Positions 37,455 to 50,500 of a stretch of DNA of 64,000 nt are shown here, in pieces. Each line of letters starts with the position of its first letter. Position 1 is the stretch's first letter. This stretch comes from Athene noctua. Taxonomy: Eukaryota > Chordata > Aves > Strigiformes > Strigidae. The translations under genes and the position numbers were made by a program. The stretch is from contig NC_134041.1 of the NCBI RefSeq assembly GCF_965140245.1, positions 9,112,607 through 9,176,606 of the forward strand, in the 5' to 3' direction. The notes beneath the pieces are model-generated. The model ran no database searches. It saw only the letters and a program-made list of their open reading frames with translations, and was not told the DNA's origin.

Positions 37455-37512
37455 CGGGGGGAACAGTGCTGATGGGGTGGGGGGAAAGAGGAGAGGAGGT
37501 GTTAAGGGGTGG
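37455..37512 (+). other. G-rich, quadruplex-capable stretch
   Basis: GGGGGG, GGGGTGGGGGG and GGGGTGGG blocks lie within about 58 bases, with GA-rich spacers. Confidence 0.5.
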
Positions 37513-39304
37513 GAAGAAGGCTGGGTAGTTACAAAATGCTCCATGGCTTAGGCAGCAATTCTGAATAATGCTGCTTCGGAGCATGGGGAAGGAAAGGCTT
37601 CCAAGCAGCATAGAGCTACCCCTTTGCTCTAAATCGGAATAATTTTGATAGATTACCCATCATCAGCTTAAAAATCTAATACATTAGCATATAGGAAAAA
37701 GACTAACTTGGAAGGAATCATATCTGCTTGTCCTTTCCTCTTAGAAAGCAGACAAATCGTTTTCATTACTGGAAAGGACAGCTCCCTACTAATAATACAC
37801 CCCTCCCAGCAGCTGAACTGTATTTCTTGCTGGTGGAGAAATACTTCTGTTGGAGTGTAATTATTATGTTTGTACATATATGTGGGTTTGCTCTTGGATT
37901 GGTACACAAGGGACTGTGGTTTGCGGGTAGGCCTGATTCTTAATCTATACCACTGCGCGTGTTTTTATAGGGAGAAATGTGTGTTCACCTCTATTTGTTT
38001 CTAGCTATCCTTGAGAAAGTGTGTGCCTGGGAATCACTCAGAAACTGAAGAGCAGATGAGGACAAAATAAAGATGGCTCTTTAGAAAGTTGTGCAGCTGT
38101 TTCAGATGAACTATGGAGGTCACATAGATTAACCTATCCCTACCAAATGTTCCCCAGGCAATCAGAGTGCTCTGGCTGGCCGGGCGATTTTATAAGGACT
38201 GTGAAGAATGTGCAGAGACATATCCCTGTAAAACCATCTCTTACCTGAAAGCTCAATGAGCCATCAAATTCAGGAGAAGAACAGCCATTTCTTGGGAAAA
38301 TGTAATGTTAAGTGTTCCAGAATTAAACTCCAAGCCAGTATATTTTGATGTGCAGCCAGAGTAACCTATGTTCAAGTAACATTAGAGAGATAATGTCAGA
38401 GTAAAAAATCCCATGTTAACAGGAAAAACCCTCCCTCAGACTTTTACCCTGGTATGGGGTATAGCTGCTTATATGTGGTTGAAACAGAAAGGTTTTTGAA
38501 GTGTTATTTATTCTTTCAGTTGTCCTAATGTTTTGGGTAGTTTTTTGTTTTGTTTTGTTTTGGTTTTTTTCCACTTGGTCATTTTTTCAGCTTGGAGAGA
38601 GCTAGAGACTTGACTAGTTGGTTTGTCTGCAAATGTGCAGTAGATTTTATTGTCATGCTCTAGCTCAGTGATCTCCTGTTTGGGTTGCAAACTATAAAGG
38701 GTAACATTTAATCTCTACGTTCTTTTTTTGCCAGGCCTGACTGACATTTGTGTTAGTGAATTTTATTGTTTTTTTTCCCCTACCCTTTTACACTTTGATT
38801 TTTAAATGGAAACTGAACGTGTTGCCTATAACTTCCTGACAGGGTTAAAGAATGACACTTCTATTTCAAAAATAATTTGACTATATGAAAACTGTGGGGC
38901 AAAACTGATTTTCAAGAGACAGTATTTTATTGATGATATATTGTATGACCTTTTGCATCATTTTTGTTGAGATATGGGAATAGGAGTATTTCCTGCACTG
39001 ATTTAACCTGAGGTACAAAATATTAAACACAAAGTAAGGGTGGTTTCTTAAGTAAACAGCACCTTTTAAAATAACAGGTTATCTGGATGTTCCTGCTACC
39101 ATAACTCTTTGCACTTCCATCCTGAAAGACAATGGAAGGGAGTTGTGTTTAGGTCTGCGTAGTTGAAGGTTATTTGTATTGCAGCAGTTCCTGGGAGATC
39201 CTGTTCTGATCAGCGTCCCATTGAATTTGTGCTACTATACACTATGAGAAAGTGTCTTCCATGAGGAGGTGATGATTTATGAAGATTAGACAGACTGGCA
39301 TTCT

Positions 39305-39400
39305 ACAGTCCCCATTATAAGAGTGAGAGCTGAGAGGAACTGAACGACTTGTTGAAGGTCAAATGCAAAGCCTGTGTCACAACTGAGAAATCAATGCACG
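39305..39400 (-). mobile_element. MIR SINE, antisense
   Basis: CAGTCCCCATTATAAGAGTG, then GAGAGGAACTGAACGACTTG, TTGAAGGTCAAATGCAAAGC and CTGTGTCACAAC follow the reversed MIR order (TCCCCATTTTACAGA, GAGAGGTTAAGTGACTTG, CCAAGGTCACACAGCAAG, CTGTGGCAGAGC). Confidence 0.62.
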
Positions 39401-39999
39401 TATCACTTCATGATATGGAGGGTTCCTGCCCCTTCCATTTCGTCTGGCTTAGGAACAGTAGAGGCTGGGCCTCCTGAAGCTAGCATTGTAGCAGGAGTAT
39501 TATGAAACTACAGCCAACCACAGAAATCCAAAAAATATCAGAGCACTGGGAGTTATGATCTAGGTAGCTGACACTGCATCTCTATCTCCATTTGAGTGGA
39601 ACAGAGCCAAAACTGTGCATTCGTATTGGAATACTTCATTATACCTCTACCCCAAGGTGAAGGAAACAAGGCTCACAGTGTAAAAGTGCAGAAAATAGCA
39701 AGGCTGTGTTTTCCCCAAAAACCAGCTTCTTTCTGTCTCCTCTGCCCACATTAATTAGTGGTAGAAGCTGGACTCAACTATGAAAACTTCCTCTCTGCCT
39801 TAAATTAAGTACTTATCCACAAGAAGTAGGAGAGAAAGAGATTAATAGCTTCCCATCTCCATGTCATTTTTGCAGTTATAAAGTCCACTTTTGCTCTGCT
39901 TGAGAATGGGGTCTAACATAAAAGAGATTTCCGTTCAGTACCTGGAGCCTCTGCCTGTTGCTTCAAAACAAATAGGAGCAGCAGCATAATGGACAGAAA

Positions 40000-40158
40000 T
40001 TGAAAGTGTTGGTTGACTTTTTCTGACATCCTGCATGACCTTGGGCAAGTTGTTTTATCCCTGGGCTTCAGTTTGCCAAGCTGCAGTGTGACACCAATAA
40101 CTTTAAGTTAATTGGTGAAGTGTTTTAAGACCTGCTAAAGATTAAAAGTACTGTAGGG
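40000..40158 (+). mobile_element. MIR/CORE SINE, sense
   Basis: TGCATGACCTTGGGCAAGTT and the following CTTCAGTTTGCC are the conserved MIR core (TGTGACCTTGGGCAAGTCAC, CCTCAGTTTCCC). GTTAATTGGTGAAGTGTTTT and AAAGATTAAAAGTACTGTAG align with the GCGCTTTGAGATC and AAAAGCGCTATATAAG tail. Confidence 0.88.
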
Positions 40159-43100
40159 AAGACAGACATATTAATCAGCAGCCATAGAGATCTGTGATGC
40201 TTATTGAGACTTGTTCCATTAGGAACATGACAGTGGTGGCTGTAGTGCATGAAACAGTAGATTAATAGATTAGGAATCTATCATGGGACCATCTCTGTGA
40301 TTTCATTACAGGAAATTTGACAGTGTCCCCGAGCTTTATCTAGTTGCAGTGTGAAGGAAGAGGGAGGATGCACAGCTATTATACAATGTAAGTTATGGTG
40401 GGCTTGACTAAGGAAGAGGAAGAATGCAGCCACTTAACTCTTCTCTTTGATAAATCTGCACACAGCTGTTAGAATATAAACAGTTGTGAAGCAGTGAAAT
40501 AAGTGCTTGATGATGGTTTTTATTGACTTCCAAGCGCCTCATAGAGCAATAGGTGACTTTTGGGAGTCATGGGGACTTTCAGAAGTAACTACCTACCATA
40601 CTAGGCAGTATGATAGTCTAAAGCAATAAAAGATCCTCCAGATCCCCTTTGATGTAGAGGATGTGCGGCAGATTCCACCTCGACAGGGCATCTCATTAGG
40701 TATTGCTGGAAGGAATTGACACAGTCAAGAAGCTACTCAACTTCTCTCTTTTCTCTCTTATCATGTTAGCCATTGGGAAGCAATTTTCTTTTGTTGTTTG
40801 TGATCCTTAAAGATGAGCTGATGATCACAGTCTTATTCACTGAATAAGGAGAAAAGGTTTTAAGGGTCTTTCCCCCGCCTTTCCTGGTATTTGAAAACTA
40901 TTTTCCCATGCCCTATTTTGATAACACCAGTATCTCTAATATGTATCTGAAATAGTAGGAAGTCCCACACAACCTGTGTTCAGTTTAGGAACACTGGAAC
41001 CCCATGTCTCCCTTTCCCCTTCACACATGTAGTGTGTATACAGTTAATCTTTAGCATTAAAAGTAACATTTTAAATCTCCTGAGAAAATTTCAGTGATCC
41101 TTTCAGGTCACTCACTGCAACACTTTCATTTTAGTTCAATAATTTCTAATCAGCTGAGTTCACTTAGCAAATACATGTGGGAAACTTTTTCCTGTAGATA
41201 AAAAATAAGAATTTATTTCCATGTCAAAGGGTAAGTAAATTTTGCTGCATCATTACTAATCTTTCTGTTTTCTTGATGATAAATGACAATAAGTTTGTGA
41301 TGGAAGGGAGATCTAAAAGGTGTGTAGCTCCCATGATTTGTTTCCCTGGAGCATTCCTGATTATTGATACATTCTGCCAGTTAAGATTTACATCATTGAT
41401 TTGTGTGAATTAGAGTGTCATGGCTTCACATTCTTCCAGCCTTTCTAGCAAAGCAAGCAATTTAAAGTCGTTGCATGTGATACAAGATTTCAAAGCAATA
41501 ATTCAGCTGCAGTGTTATGTTTGATCCAGCATTTACTGCCTACCTACTATAACAACTGGCAGTTTATAAACTTAGAGATTAAAATGATGAGAGCTTTAGA
41601 AACTCATATAACAATAATGAAGTAGTGTATGAATGCCTGTGATTTTTTTTTTCTGCAGTTTTCCTCAGCATGCTCAGGTATTTGGCAGATATTTGGGATG
41701 TTCACAGATGAGTGCCCAATCCATGAAGTGCAGATCAGCTATCACACCTAATCAAGCCAGAGAGAGTTCAGAGTTGGAGGGTTTGTTCATCTCTGCCTCC
41801 CAGATAATTTTATGCAATCTGAATATCTGCCTATCTGCAGTACATCTCTGCTCAAAGTGTGAAAGTGGACTGCATTTTTTTTATTTCCTCCAAGCCTCAC
41901 AGTTATTCAGATTATCACTGGATATTGTATTGTCTAGGGTTTAACAGTGCCACAAATTATCACAGTCAGAAACAAGACACTGGGGTGGATGCACTTTAGG
42001 TCACACTCTGTCAAGCAATCTTTAAATTCCTAACTATATCCATGCTGTTCAGGAACTAGACTGGGCCGCTCTGATTCTGCCACTGGACTCAGATGTTCAT
42101 AGCCCTGAATTTTGATAGTGGAAGCTGTATAAAGGTTGTCTCAGCTGAAGCTATGCCCTGGCTTATCAGATATTACCTTACTGCTGTTCCCAGAGAACTA
42201 GAATTTCCCCAGGTCCTCTCATGCAGCCTATCTGTAACATACCTGTTGACATGAAAACAGAAGTTTAAAAAAATGTAATTCATAGGAAAAGTCTAATTAT
42301 TTGTGACATTTCATCCATCATGTCCTAAGCTTCTCCAGAGGAAAGTAGTAACATTTCGTCTCCTTGACAGCAAACAACACACTGACGAACTGAAAAATGT
42401 TCTGCTATATTTCAAACTGCAGCATTTAGGAGTAAAGAGCAAGTGCAAAATAAATAGCAAGAGTAAAGAGCAGGAACCCACATAAGTAGGGGGCAGAAGC
42501 TTGGAGAGCTTTCTAAAAGCTTTCTCTTGGGTTAAAATACAAAACAATCCTTCAAAAATAACCAGAACATTTCAGGGTAAGCTGTAGCAATACCACTCAG
42601 CCCAATCTGCATTGACTTTCCTGACCACTCCTGCGAGGAGATGCCTTGGTTGGATGTGGCAACATAGTGCAGTTCATGGGGAGCTACAGGAACTGAAGAT
42701 GGGTTGGAAACAAGTTTTTAGGATAACCCTCAGCTCCCCAGCCCCAGCACTTTAGGACTGCAAAACGAGTGTTTATATCATCTAAAGAGAAGAGAAGCAG
42801 AGCAAGACTATGAAGTCTGCCCTCCTAATTTCTTCTTTCTGAAAATGATACCTAAGCACCTGAAGCCTTGCTTTTAGTTTGTACCAAAATTGACTTTGCT
42901 TCTGAATGCTCTCTCTGTGACATGCCAAGTTAGGTAACTCCCCATACTGGTGTTATGTCTCTCTCCGTATCTGTCTCATTACTGTTAGGCTTCAATCAAG
43001 TTTTTGTGACCATCTGTTCATGTATGACCCATCTCTTTCTGCACAGCTCTTGTAGTCCTGCTTTCACATCTTGATGCTGCTGCTCCAGAACCTGCAGGTC

Positions 43101-44128
43101 TCTCCCACTTCAGCAAAAAGAGAATCTCTGTTAATAACCCAGCTTCCTACAGACATTCAGGTAGTTAACTCCCACTGTTTTCCTGGGTGCTCAGAGATCT
43201 CATGCCTGTGAAACATGCTGTTTCCATCCATTGATGGAGTGTGAAGGTCATCTGTGTTGACATGCACATACAGCTCTTCAGCTGTTTTTCAGGCCCTTAT
43301 TGGTATCACGTGAGCAGATCTCATGCTCCTAAAACTTCATCATTTAAACAAAGAGAAGTGCAATATCCGGAAGCAGAGTATCAATCAGATCTTCTATCCA
43401 GGAAGTTTAATGAAAAATAATAATGCATTGGATAATTTTAAAGTAATTTGAATGTGTTTTTTCTTTTCTGATCTCTTGTTTTAGAAGAAGTCTTTACATG
43501 CAGAAGATACAGCACTTAGAAAATGTAGTATTGTCTTTTAAACTCTGAAAGTCTGTGATTCTTCTTTGAGGAAAATACAAGTTTGTGCAGCCATTCCTAA
43601 TCTTTCACAGGGTGGAGGCTGTTTTCATTTTCATTCTTTTTTTCTTTTTCCTTTTCTGTTACGCACACACACAAAAAACTCAGGAGTACATCATGAGCCA
43701 AGCTGTATTTTCTGTTTATTGCTACCAGGTTAATAACAGTAATGGTGCGAGGAGAAAATGAAGTGTTATGTAAAATCCTGCATTGCAGATTTTGGTGCTG
43801 ATGCAAAGAGCTCAATAAAGTGTAACACTTTAATCATGGAGATAAAAATCACACAGCAGCTTCACAGTCTTCCAAGATGCAGAGTCTTAGACAAAATAGA
43901 AGTGGGAGAGAAAGAGAAACTGACAATATTATTGAGTCCCAGAAAAGTTAGCGAAGAAAACAACCCACTTTCTTTTCTTATGATGCTTTGATTCAGTCTT
44001 TGTATTCACAAGATAAACAACTGAAAATGTGTGTATATGAATTTCCTGGTATTAGAGAGAGCAAAATGCCACAGCCTTATACACAACTCAGTGACATTTA
44101 CAGGAACCTGGAAACCTTTAAAAAAACA

Positions 44129-44240
44129 AAGCAAACAATTCCCTCCCCACAAAAAAAAAAAAAACCACAAAACCACCAAACAAAAAAACACCCAAACCAC
44201 CAAAAAACCCTACCAAAACCAAAAAACACCACCACCAGAA
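44129..44240 (+). repeat. A/C-rich tract
   Basis: Long A runs alternate with CC and ACC units. It is the reverse-strand counterpart of the GTTT/GGTTTT tracts elsewhere in the intron. Frames through it read only Lys, Pro, Thr, Gln and His and are not genes. Confidence 0.85.
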
Positions 44241-44501
44241 CTGGCCCCTAGCATGGTATGATGATATGTATTGGTTTTTTTAAGTAGGCAGGCAGCTCAG
44301 CACAGTTTTAGCATCGTGGTATTGAGTAAAAATTCAGCACACTAGCACAGAAGAGGACTCAGTTTTGGATGGTGCTTATACTCTGCCTGGCTTCACTGTT
44401 GCTGAGCTTTGTGTCTCTGCTTCCTATCTGTAGTTTAAGATTGTAGTCCTGTCAAAAGACTGTACATGTAATTGTAGACTGTTGGCTTGTAGGGTTATTT
44501 T

Positions 44502-44520
44502 GGGGGAGGGGGGGAGGAGG
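44502..44520 (+). other. G-rich run, quadruplex-capable
   Basis: GGGGGAGGGGGGGAGGAGG; this becomes a purine-rich stretch to 44527. Confidence 0.5.
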
Positions 44521-47500
44521 AGGAAGAGTTATGTGAGGAAGATCTCACCTGTACAGGGAAATTTGTGGATATAATGACATGGAACACTGTGCTAAAAAGT
44601 TGGGACAGTGCTAGGGACTGTATATCTTCAGGCTGGACCAGTTGCTGTGAGGCACCTGACTGCAGTTGTATGACGTTTATTCTTTGAAAAATGTTTCCAA
44701 AAAATTCTCTTTCCCATAGCTTGGCTATTGGAAAGAATATAAGGGTATTATTTATTGGAATAAATACAAGAAATGTGGGAATACCTAGTCCAGGGCCATG
44801 AAGAATGCCTCAGGTAACTCAGAAAAGTGTCCCGTAGCTTTGCTCCCAGCATCTGGAAACAAGAGTAGCTGAATTTACAGAGGGAATCTCTACTGAAGAG
44901 CCCAGTGACCATTCAGCCACCCTGGAAGATGTTTCTTCACACAGGGGGGTGCAGTGCCAGCAGAGAAGCCATTCCAGAGAAGTTACATATTCAGCATGAA
45001 ATGTAATTCAGTTTTAGTTGGTGCCTGGCCCTTTGGGGAATTAGTTGCTGTTACCTGGAGGAGCAGAGCAGCCTGCTGAGCCGAGTTGTCTAGTACTTGG
45101 ACAAGCAGAAGGAAGGGGGCTGTACCTCGGCTTTATCGTGGGGTTTCCACTGGTCCCGTTCTGTCCCCATGCTTCATTGTTTGGACTAGTTACAGTTAGC
45201 ACTGCCTGTTTCAATCCATTGTATAGTTATTCCCTTGGGTAACATTCAAGGTTAATTCAAGGGCATGCTAAACCTTGCTGGGGCTTGAAGGTAACCCAGA
45301 AGGTTTAATGTTTCCATCAGCTGTGATAACTATGTGCCTAAGTTTGGGACCGCTGATTGAAAAACTCCTGCAGAGACAGAATCAGGCATATGTATTAGTG
45401 GCTTTTGGTATCTGATAAACTCTGTCATCACTGCTTACCCATGATATGCCCATCATAAAGAGTGCCTGATTACATGGCTGGCTTAATCTGTATAGCATGA
45501 AAGCTGACATTTTATATTACTTTATATCCTCTTGTCCAGCTGAGTTCACTTGTGTGGAATTAACAGATGTCAGATTTGGACATTATGGGCATGGATGCCA
45601 TGAGAAATGTATGTAAATAACCAACCCTTGAGTAGTATTGTTAGAACAGGTCGTGGTAAGAGATGGAAAAGAAAGGGAATGTTTCACAGGACCCTGCAAT
45701 ATTTTCTTGATGGATTTTTGGTAGACCCGAGGGGTGAATCAAGTTGATACCACTTTGGAAGCTAAAACCTTATCCTAACGGTTATCTGAAGTAAAAACTT
45801 CCTGCTTTTTTTTGCTGAGATATGTCTTATGAACAGCACCTCTTTCCCCATGGTGTGTCAAAATGTTCATTACAGCACCTGTAGTAATGGCAGAGTGATC
45901 TCAACATTATTTTAGTGTTCTACTTCATATTTGGGGTAAAGGACCAGGTAGGCTTTAATTACCGGCAGGTCTTGAAAGACAGCGTATCTGGTAGCCTTGA
46001 GCTTATCCATAAAATTAAAGAGACAGTGGTTCTGGGAAACCTGCTACATCGTGTCAACAGGCCTTGTTTGCTTTTGAAGATTGCAGGCAACTGGATGGAT
46101 TTGAAGAGCTGCCTTTTTAAGGACAGAAACAAATAAAAACAAGGTACTGCAGGTGTTAAGAAACAAAACCTCTGTGCAGGCTGTGCTTTGCAGGGCACGG
46201 CTTTGCCCAGATGGGGGCCTCTGGTCATCTCTGCTCATATGCCTGGGTGTTCTCCTGGTGGAAGCCAGGGAGCATGGGGGGAAACCACCCACCTTGGCTT
46301 TGCATGCTAGATATGTGACCGGAGTGGGGTGCAGGCCTACAGAGAGTATCACAGAGCACAGATGGCCCGCAAGGATGGACACAGCTGTCGAGACATGAGG
46401 TTGGGAAAGGAGGCATTGATCACCTATTCCTTGAGCAGACTCCTCAGGCCATCTTGAATGGATAGTACTTACCTCTCAGTGCTCCACATGCAACCAGATG
46501 TTCCTGGTTATTTGAGGGGAAAGGGGAGAGACAGGCTCTTCATGTGTTATGGCTGTCCTGCTAGCTCAGTTAAAACTCTTTTTATCTCAGAATAAGACTT
46601 AGAATCAGTTGCTTAAGATATTCCTGTTCTCATGTATTTTTTCCTTCCCTTCACCCCCACACCTACACGCAGTAATTGTGTATGAACCACACAACTCAGG
46701 AGGGGACACAATATATGAATATATTAGGCAGGTGATTGGGCTGGAAAGACAAACATCCAAATATTTAGACTTTTTTGGCCTAGCTGGACTGATTCCTTAG
46801 ATCATGACATGGGCTCGCAGCAAACTGTGACAGCTGATGGTGTCCTGACAAGGAGTGGGTGACCCATCTGTGGGGGAGGTGGGGAGGATGGAGTTTTTGG
46901 GGCTGTCCTTGTTGACAAAAACATGCACGTGAAAACAAAGGGTCAGTCCACAATGGGGCTGCGACACCTTCTGAATGAAAGGGCTGGCTGTGGGGGTGAA
47001 TGCATCGGAATTAAATAATGCAGGTAATGCTTTTTAAGTTGGGAAGCGCTAGGAAAACTAGTACCATTTGTTGTGGAAACAATAGACTCTTTTGGTGTTT
47101 GTGAGGGTGGCAAAAAGTGGAACTCACCAAAGACAGAGGGATCAATGTGATGATGGGTGAACATTAGAATACACTTCCTGATAGTAATGTAGTGCTTGGA
47201 ATAGCTTCTAGTCCTGGGAGACTAGCAACACTGTCTGTTTGCAACTTTAAAAAGAATGAGACAGTGATTTCCTAGTGCTGGGTACATAGCCATAGCACTT
47301 ACCTCCCAGGCATTTAGATTCTGTGTGTGCGCCTTTTCCAAACATTTATTGCTATTTCCTCTGCTTTTAAAATACAGGCAGGCTATTTTTACTGGGGATG
47401 GGCGGGGGTGGTTTGGGTTCGGGTTTGTTTTTTTTTTGTATGGGCTTCACTCTATAACACAGGAGAGACAGTTAAAACAATCAACATAAACACCTACAAA

Positions 47501-50500
47501 GTTCTGGCTGGATCTGTGGTTAACCCTTGTTTTGAAAAATATGAGGTTACTTTTTGCCTTTTAACACTGTGGATCAGCTATATGTCAGAAAAAGCCAGAG
47601 AGGGGCAATCCAGCCTAGAATTGAATGAGCTGCTATGGTACATCATCTGTTACTCCTGGTGTACTCCAGTGAGACAAAGTGGTTAAAAATGTTGCTACAC
47701 CTTTCCATGGGTGGCATTCTCTGACCGTGTTGCTTGCAAATGTACTTGTTTGAGAGACTCCCTGGTTAGAATCAGTACTCATTTTCCTTGCCAGGAAGAA
47801 AATAAGAAAAAAGAAAAAAAAAAAAAAAGAAGGAAGATAATTGATGGCAAGCTTTAAGGGTCATCGCAGTATTTGCTTCCACTTCCATTCTTTTACAATG
47901 GCTTTAGTACTGTGCAATTATGGACTTGTTTTAAGTTTTCTCATTTTCTCTTACAAGCAGACCACCTCACGTTTTAAACATCTGCAGTAGTTCCAGCAAT
48001 GAAACCAGGGCTATTGTAGCACTAAAATCTCTAAAATTGCAGTGATTTTCAGTTGGATAGTGATCCACAGTACATCTGGAAATGTAGGTGTTGCCCTCAG
48101 GGAGCTGTATTTGGCATAATTTCCTCCTTGGGAACAGGACACAATAAGATCACAGCTTCTCCTGGTCTCAGCTGCTGAGCAAATCCCTGTCAGGCCTAAT
48201 AGCCAGTGCTCTTTTCCCCTTGATCAGCTGCGCTTTGGTCATTGCTGAGTTGAACATTGTTCACAAAATGAATAGCTCCCAGAATGCAAACTTCACCTGT
48301 TATCCTTCCATTTAGGAAAATTGAGAGTTTTTAGTCTTTTGTACTCTGCATTCAAGAGATGAGAGGGAAAAAAACCCACCTAAATGCCTCCATTTAAATG
48401 TAAATTTTGACTTTTCACGTCTGACAAAGTAGGGTGTTTGTTTTTATAAACAATATAGATATAAATAAAAGCCATGGAATTGAAAGAATAAAACCCTTCT
48501 CTTGTTGATATATTTTCCACATAGTAATCTTTGCTCCCATCATGTTACGTATTTTTCTTTTTACTTTAAAACTAATTTTGCTGTGCGAATAAGAACAGGA
48601 GATCGTTAGGAGGAAATATTCCGGCGCTGGCTTGTGCAGAGAAAACATGCCATCTGCCTAATGTGTTTCATCTTGTGTCAGTCTAAGATGTGTTGTTTGG
48701 GTTTAACATGCCAGTCACTAGCCTAGAAAGAGTGCAGGCAGAAGCTCTGACACATATCCTGGGTAGGAATCCAAATCCTTCCTGCTTTTCAGATACTACC
48801 CTCACTATGAAGTAGGCCACAAGGTTTTGGGCAGAAGGTACCGTTCTCATCACCTACCATGTCCTTGCATTACAGTCCAAGAGGTGTTTGTGCAAGGAAC
48901 TGACGTGGTTTGGGATATATTTTCAGTCTTCACCATATCTCACTGCTAAGAAGCAAAAGCAAAGACCCAGCCTAAAAGTGGGTTATTTCAAAGACATCTG
49001 GCTGGTGGGTCTGAGGGGCTGGTGGTTGGGGATGTGGTGGTGTCTCCCCAGTGGCGAGCACACAGCAGAAGCTTTACCCTTCTCTGCTATGTAAGGGAAG
49101 AGCTGGAGAAACCATTTGGTGTAGCATCACACAGAGACCTGCACCTGAGTCCTAAAAGCAGAGCAGTTGTGCACTGGAGCCCTCCTCGCTCTGAACTGGC
49201 AGGCCTCTTCTGTCTGTCTGGGTCAGAACAAGCTCAGTGTCTGTCCCTGCTCCACTGTGTAGTGTCGACTTGGCAGGGATGGGGCATGTTTTGGGGCTCA
49301 GCTCTGGGGTCAGGACTCATCAGCGGTGAGGTTTCAGAAATGGGGCTGCCTTCTTTATCAGATGTTTCCTCTTTCAGTCAAAGAATTCTTGCCTGATAAA
49401 TGGATGGCACATGTCTCAGCTGGGTAAATGTACCTGGTCATATATTGTTACACAGTGTGTAATAAAGATTTTAGCTTATTTTTTTATTAAGAAAAGAAGT
49501 TGGCAGACAGCTTTAAATGTCTGCCTAAGGACAAAACGAACTGAGTTTTGTAGATAGCTGCTTTTTTTCCTTAATAAATAAATAAATGGAAAGATTTTTA
49601 TGTTGATAATAAAAATAACTAATGCAGAGCTTTTTCCACTAGTGCCTGGAGACATGGACAGATGTGGGATTTTGAAGGGATAAAGAATTGAAATCTGTTG
49701 GCAGGTAGTTGCTATAAAAATGACTATCCTTCCTGCCTCTTATTACAGACCAACATTCAACAAATGAAGAGTCTCTGAGAAAGCTAATGATGACAGGATC
49801 AGGTTCCAACCATCAGAGATAGCAGAAACCTCCTCCCTTCAGAGAAATCTGAAGTTAAAGGGAAGTGGTTGGTGAAGCTGAGAGCTTTATTAAAGTATAC
49901 TTCTGGACTTTCTCCGACTCACAATGTGGTGTGTGGGAGTGTGGAGGGGAGGAAACTGCCAGGGAAAATATGAAAAAACAGAGCAAGTTCACTGAAAGTT
50001 TGGTTTGCCCATGAGTTATGTGCCAAAGTTTCGTGCGATTGTATTCTGCTTCCAGAGAACTTTCACTATGCTGCTATTGCAGGTAGTTGGTTTCTGTCTT
50101 GCTGTGTGAACTCTAGTTGGAATAAGAGGGTAAACTTTGTTTTCTCACTTTTACCCTTCCAATTCTCTCCCCCATTCCACTATGGGGGAAGTGAGCGAGT
50201 GACTGTGTTGGGCTTAGCTGCCTACCGAGGTTAAACTACAATATTGCTTCAGTTCAATCATATTGTAGGGCCAGTCTCCTGAAGTAGTCAGTAATGTGTA
50301 TCATAGAATAGTCACTGTAGTATTTGGTGACTCAGCCTGAAAACAGCATGTGGACCATCAATTTGATGCAGTGTTTAGGAGAGCAAAGATCAAATGTTGA
50401 TCTGATATGCCTACAATTCAGAGCAAATTGCTTTGCTGTCCATTATAGACAGCTGTAACAGTTACGGAGGAGAAGGATGAAAAGTTTAAAATATTTCTTT

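Larger units (their letters stand above)
33797..39304. other. AGBL4: Unique intronic sequence with G-rich tracts
   Basis: Nothing gene-like. A 139-codon ATG frame at 34295-34714 is hydrophobic at first but has no domain and no splice context. Poly-G and G-rich stretches occur at 36.56 and 37.46 kb. Confidence 0.6.

Noticed and set aside
44006..44261. Overlapping frames rich in Lys, Pro, Gln, Thr or Trp, Phe
   Set aside because: They are translations of the A/C-rich low-complexity tract.
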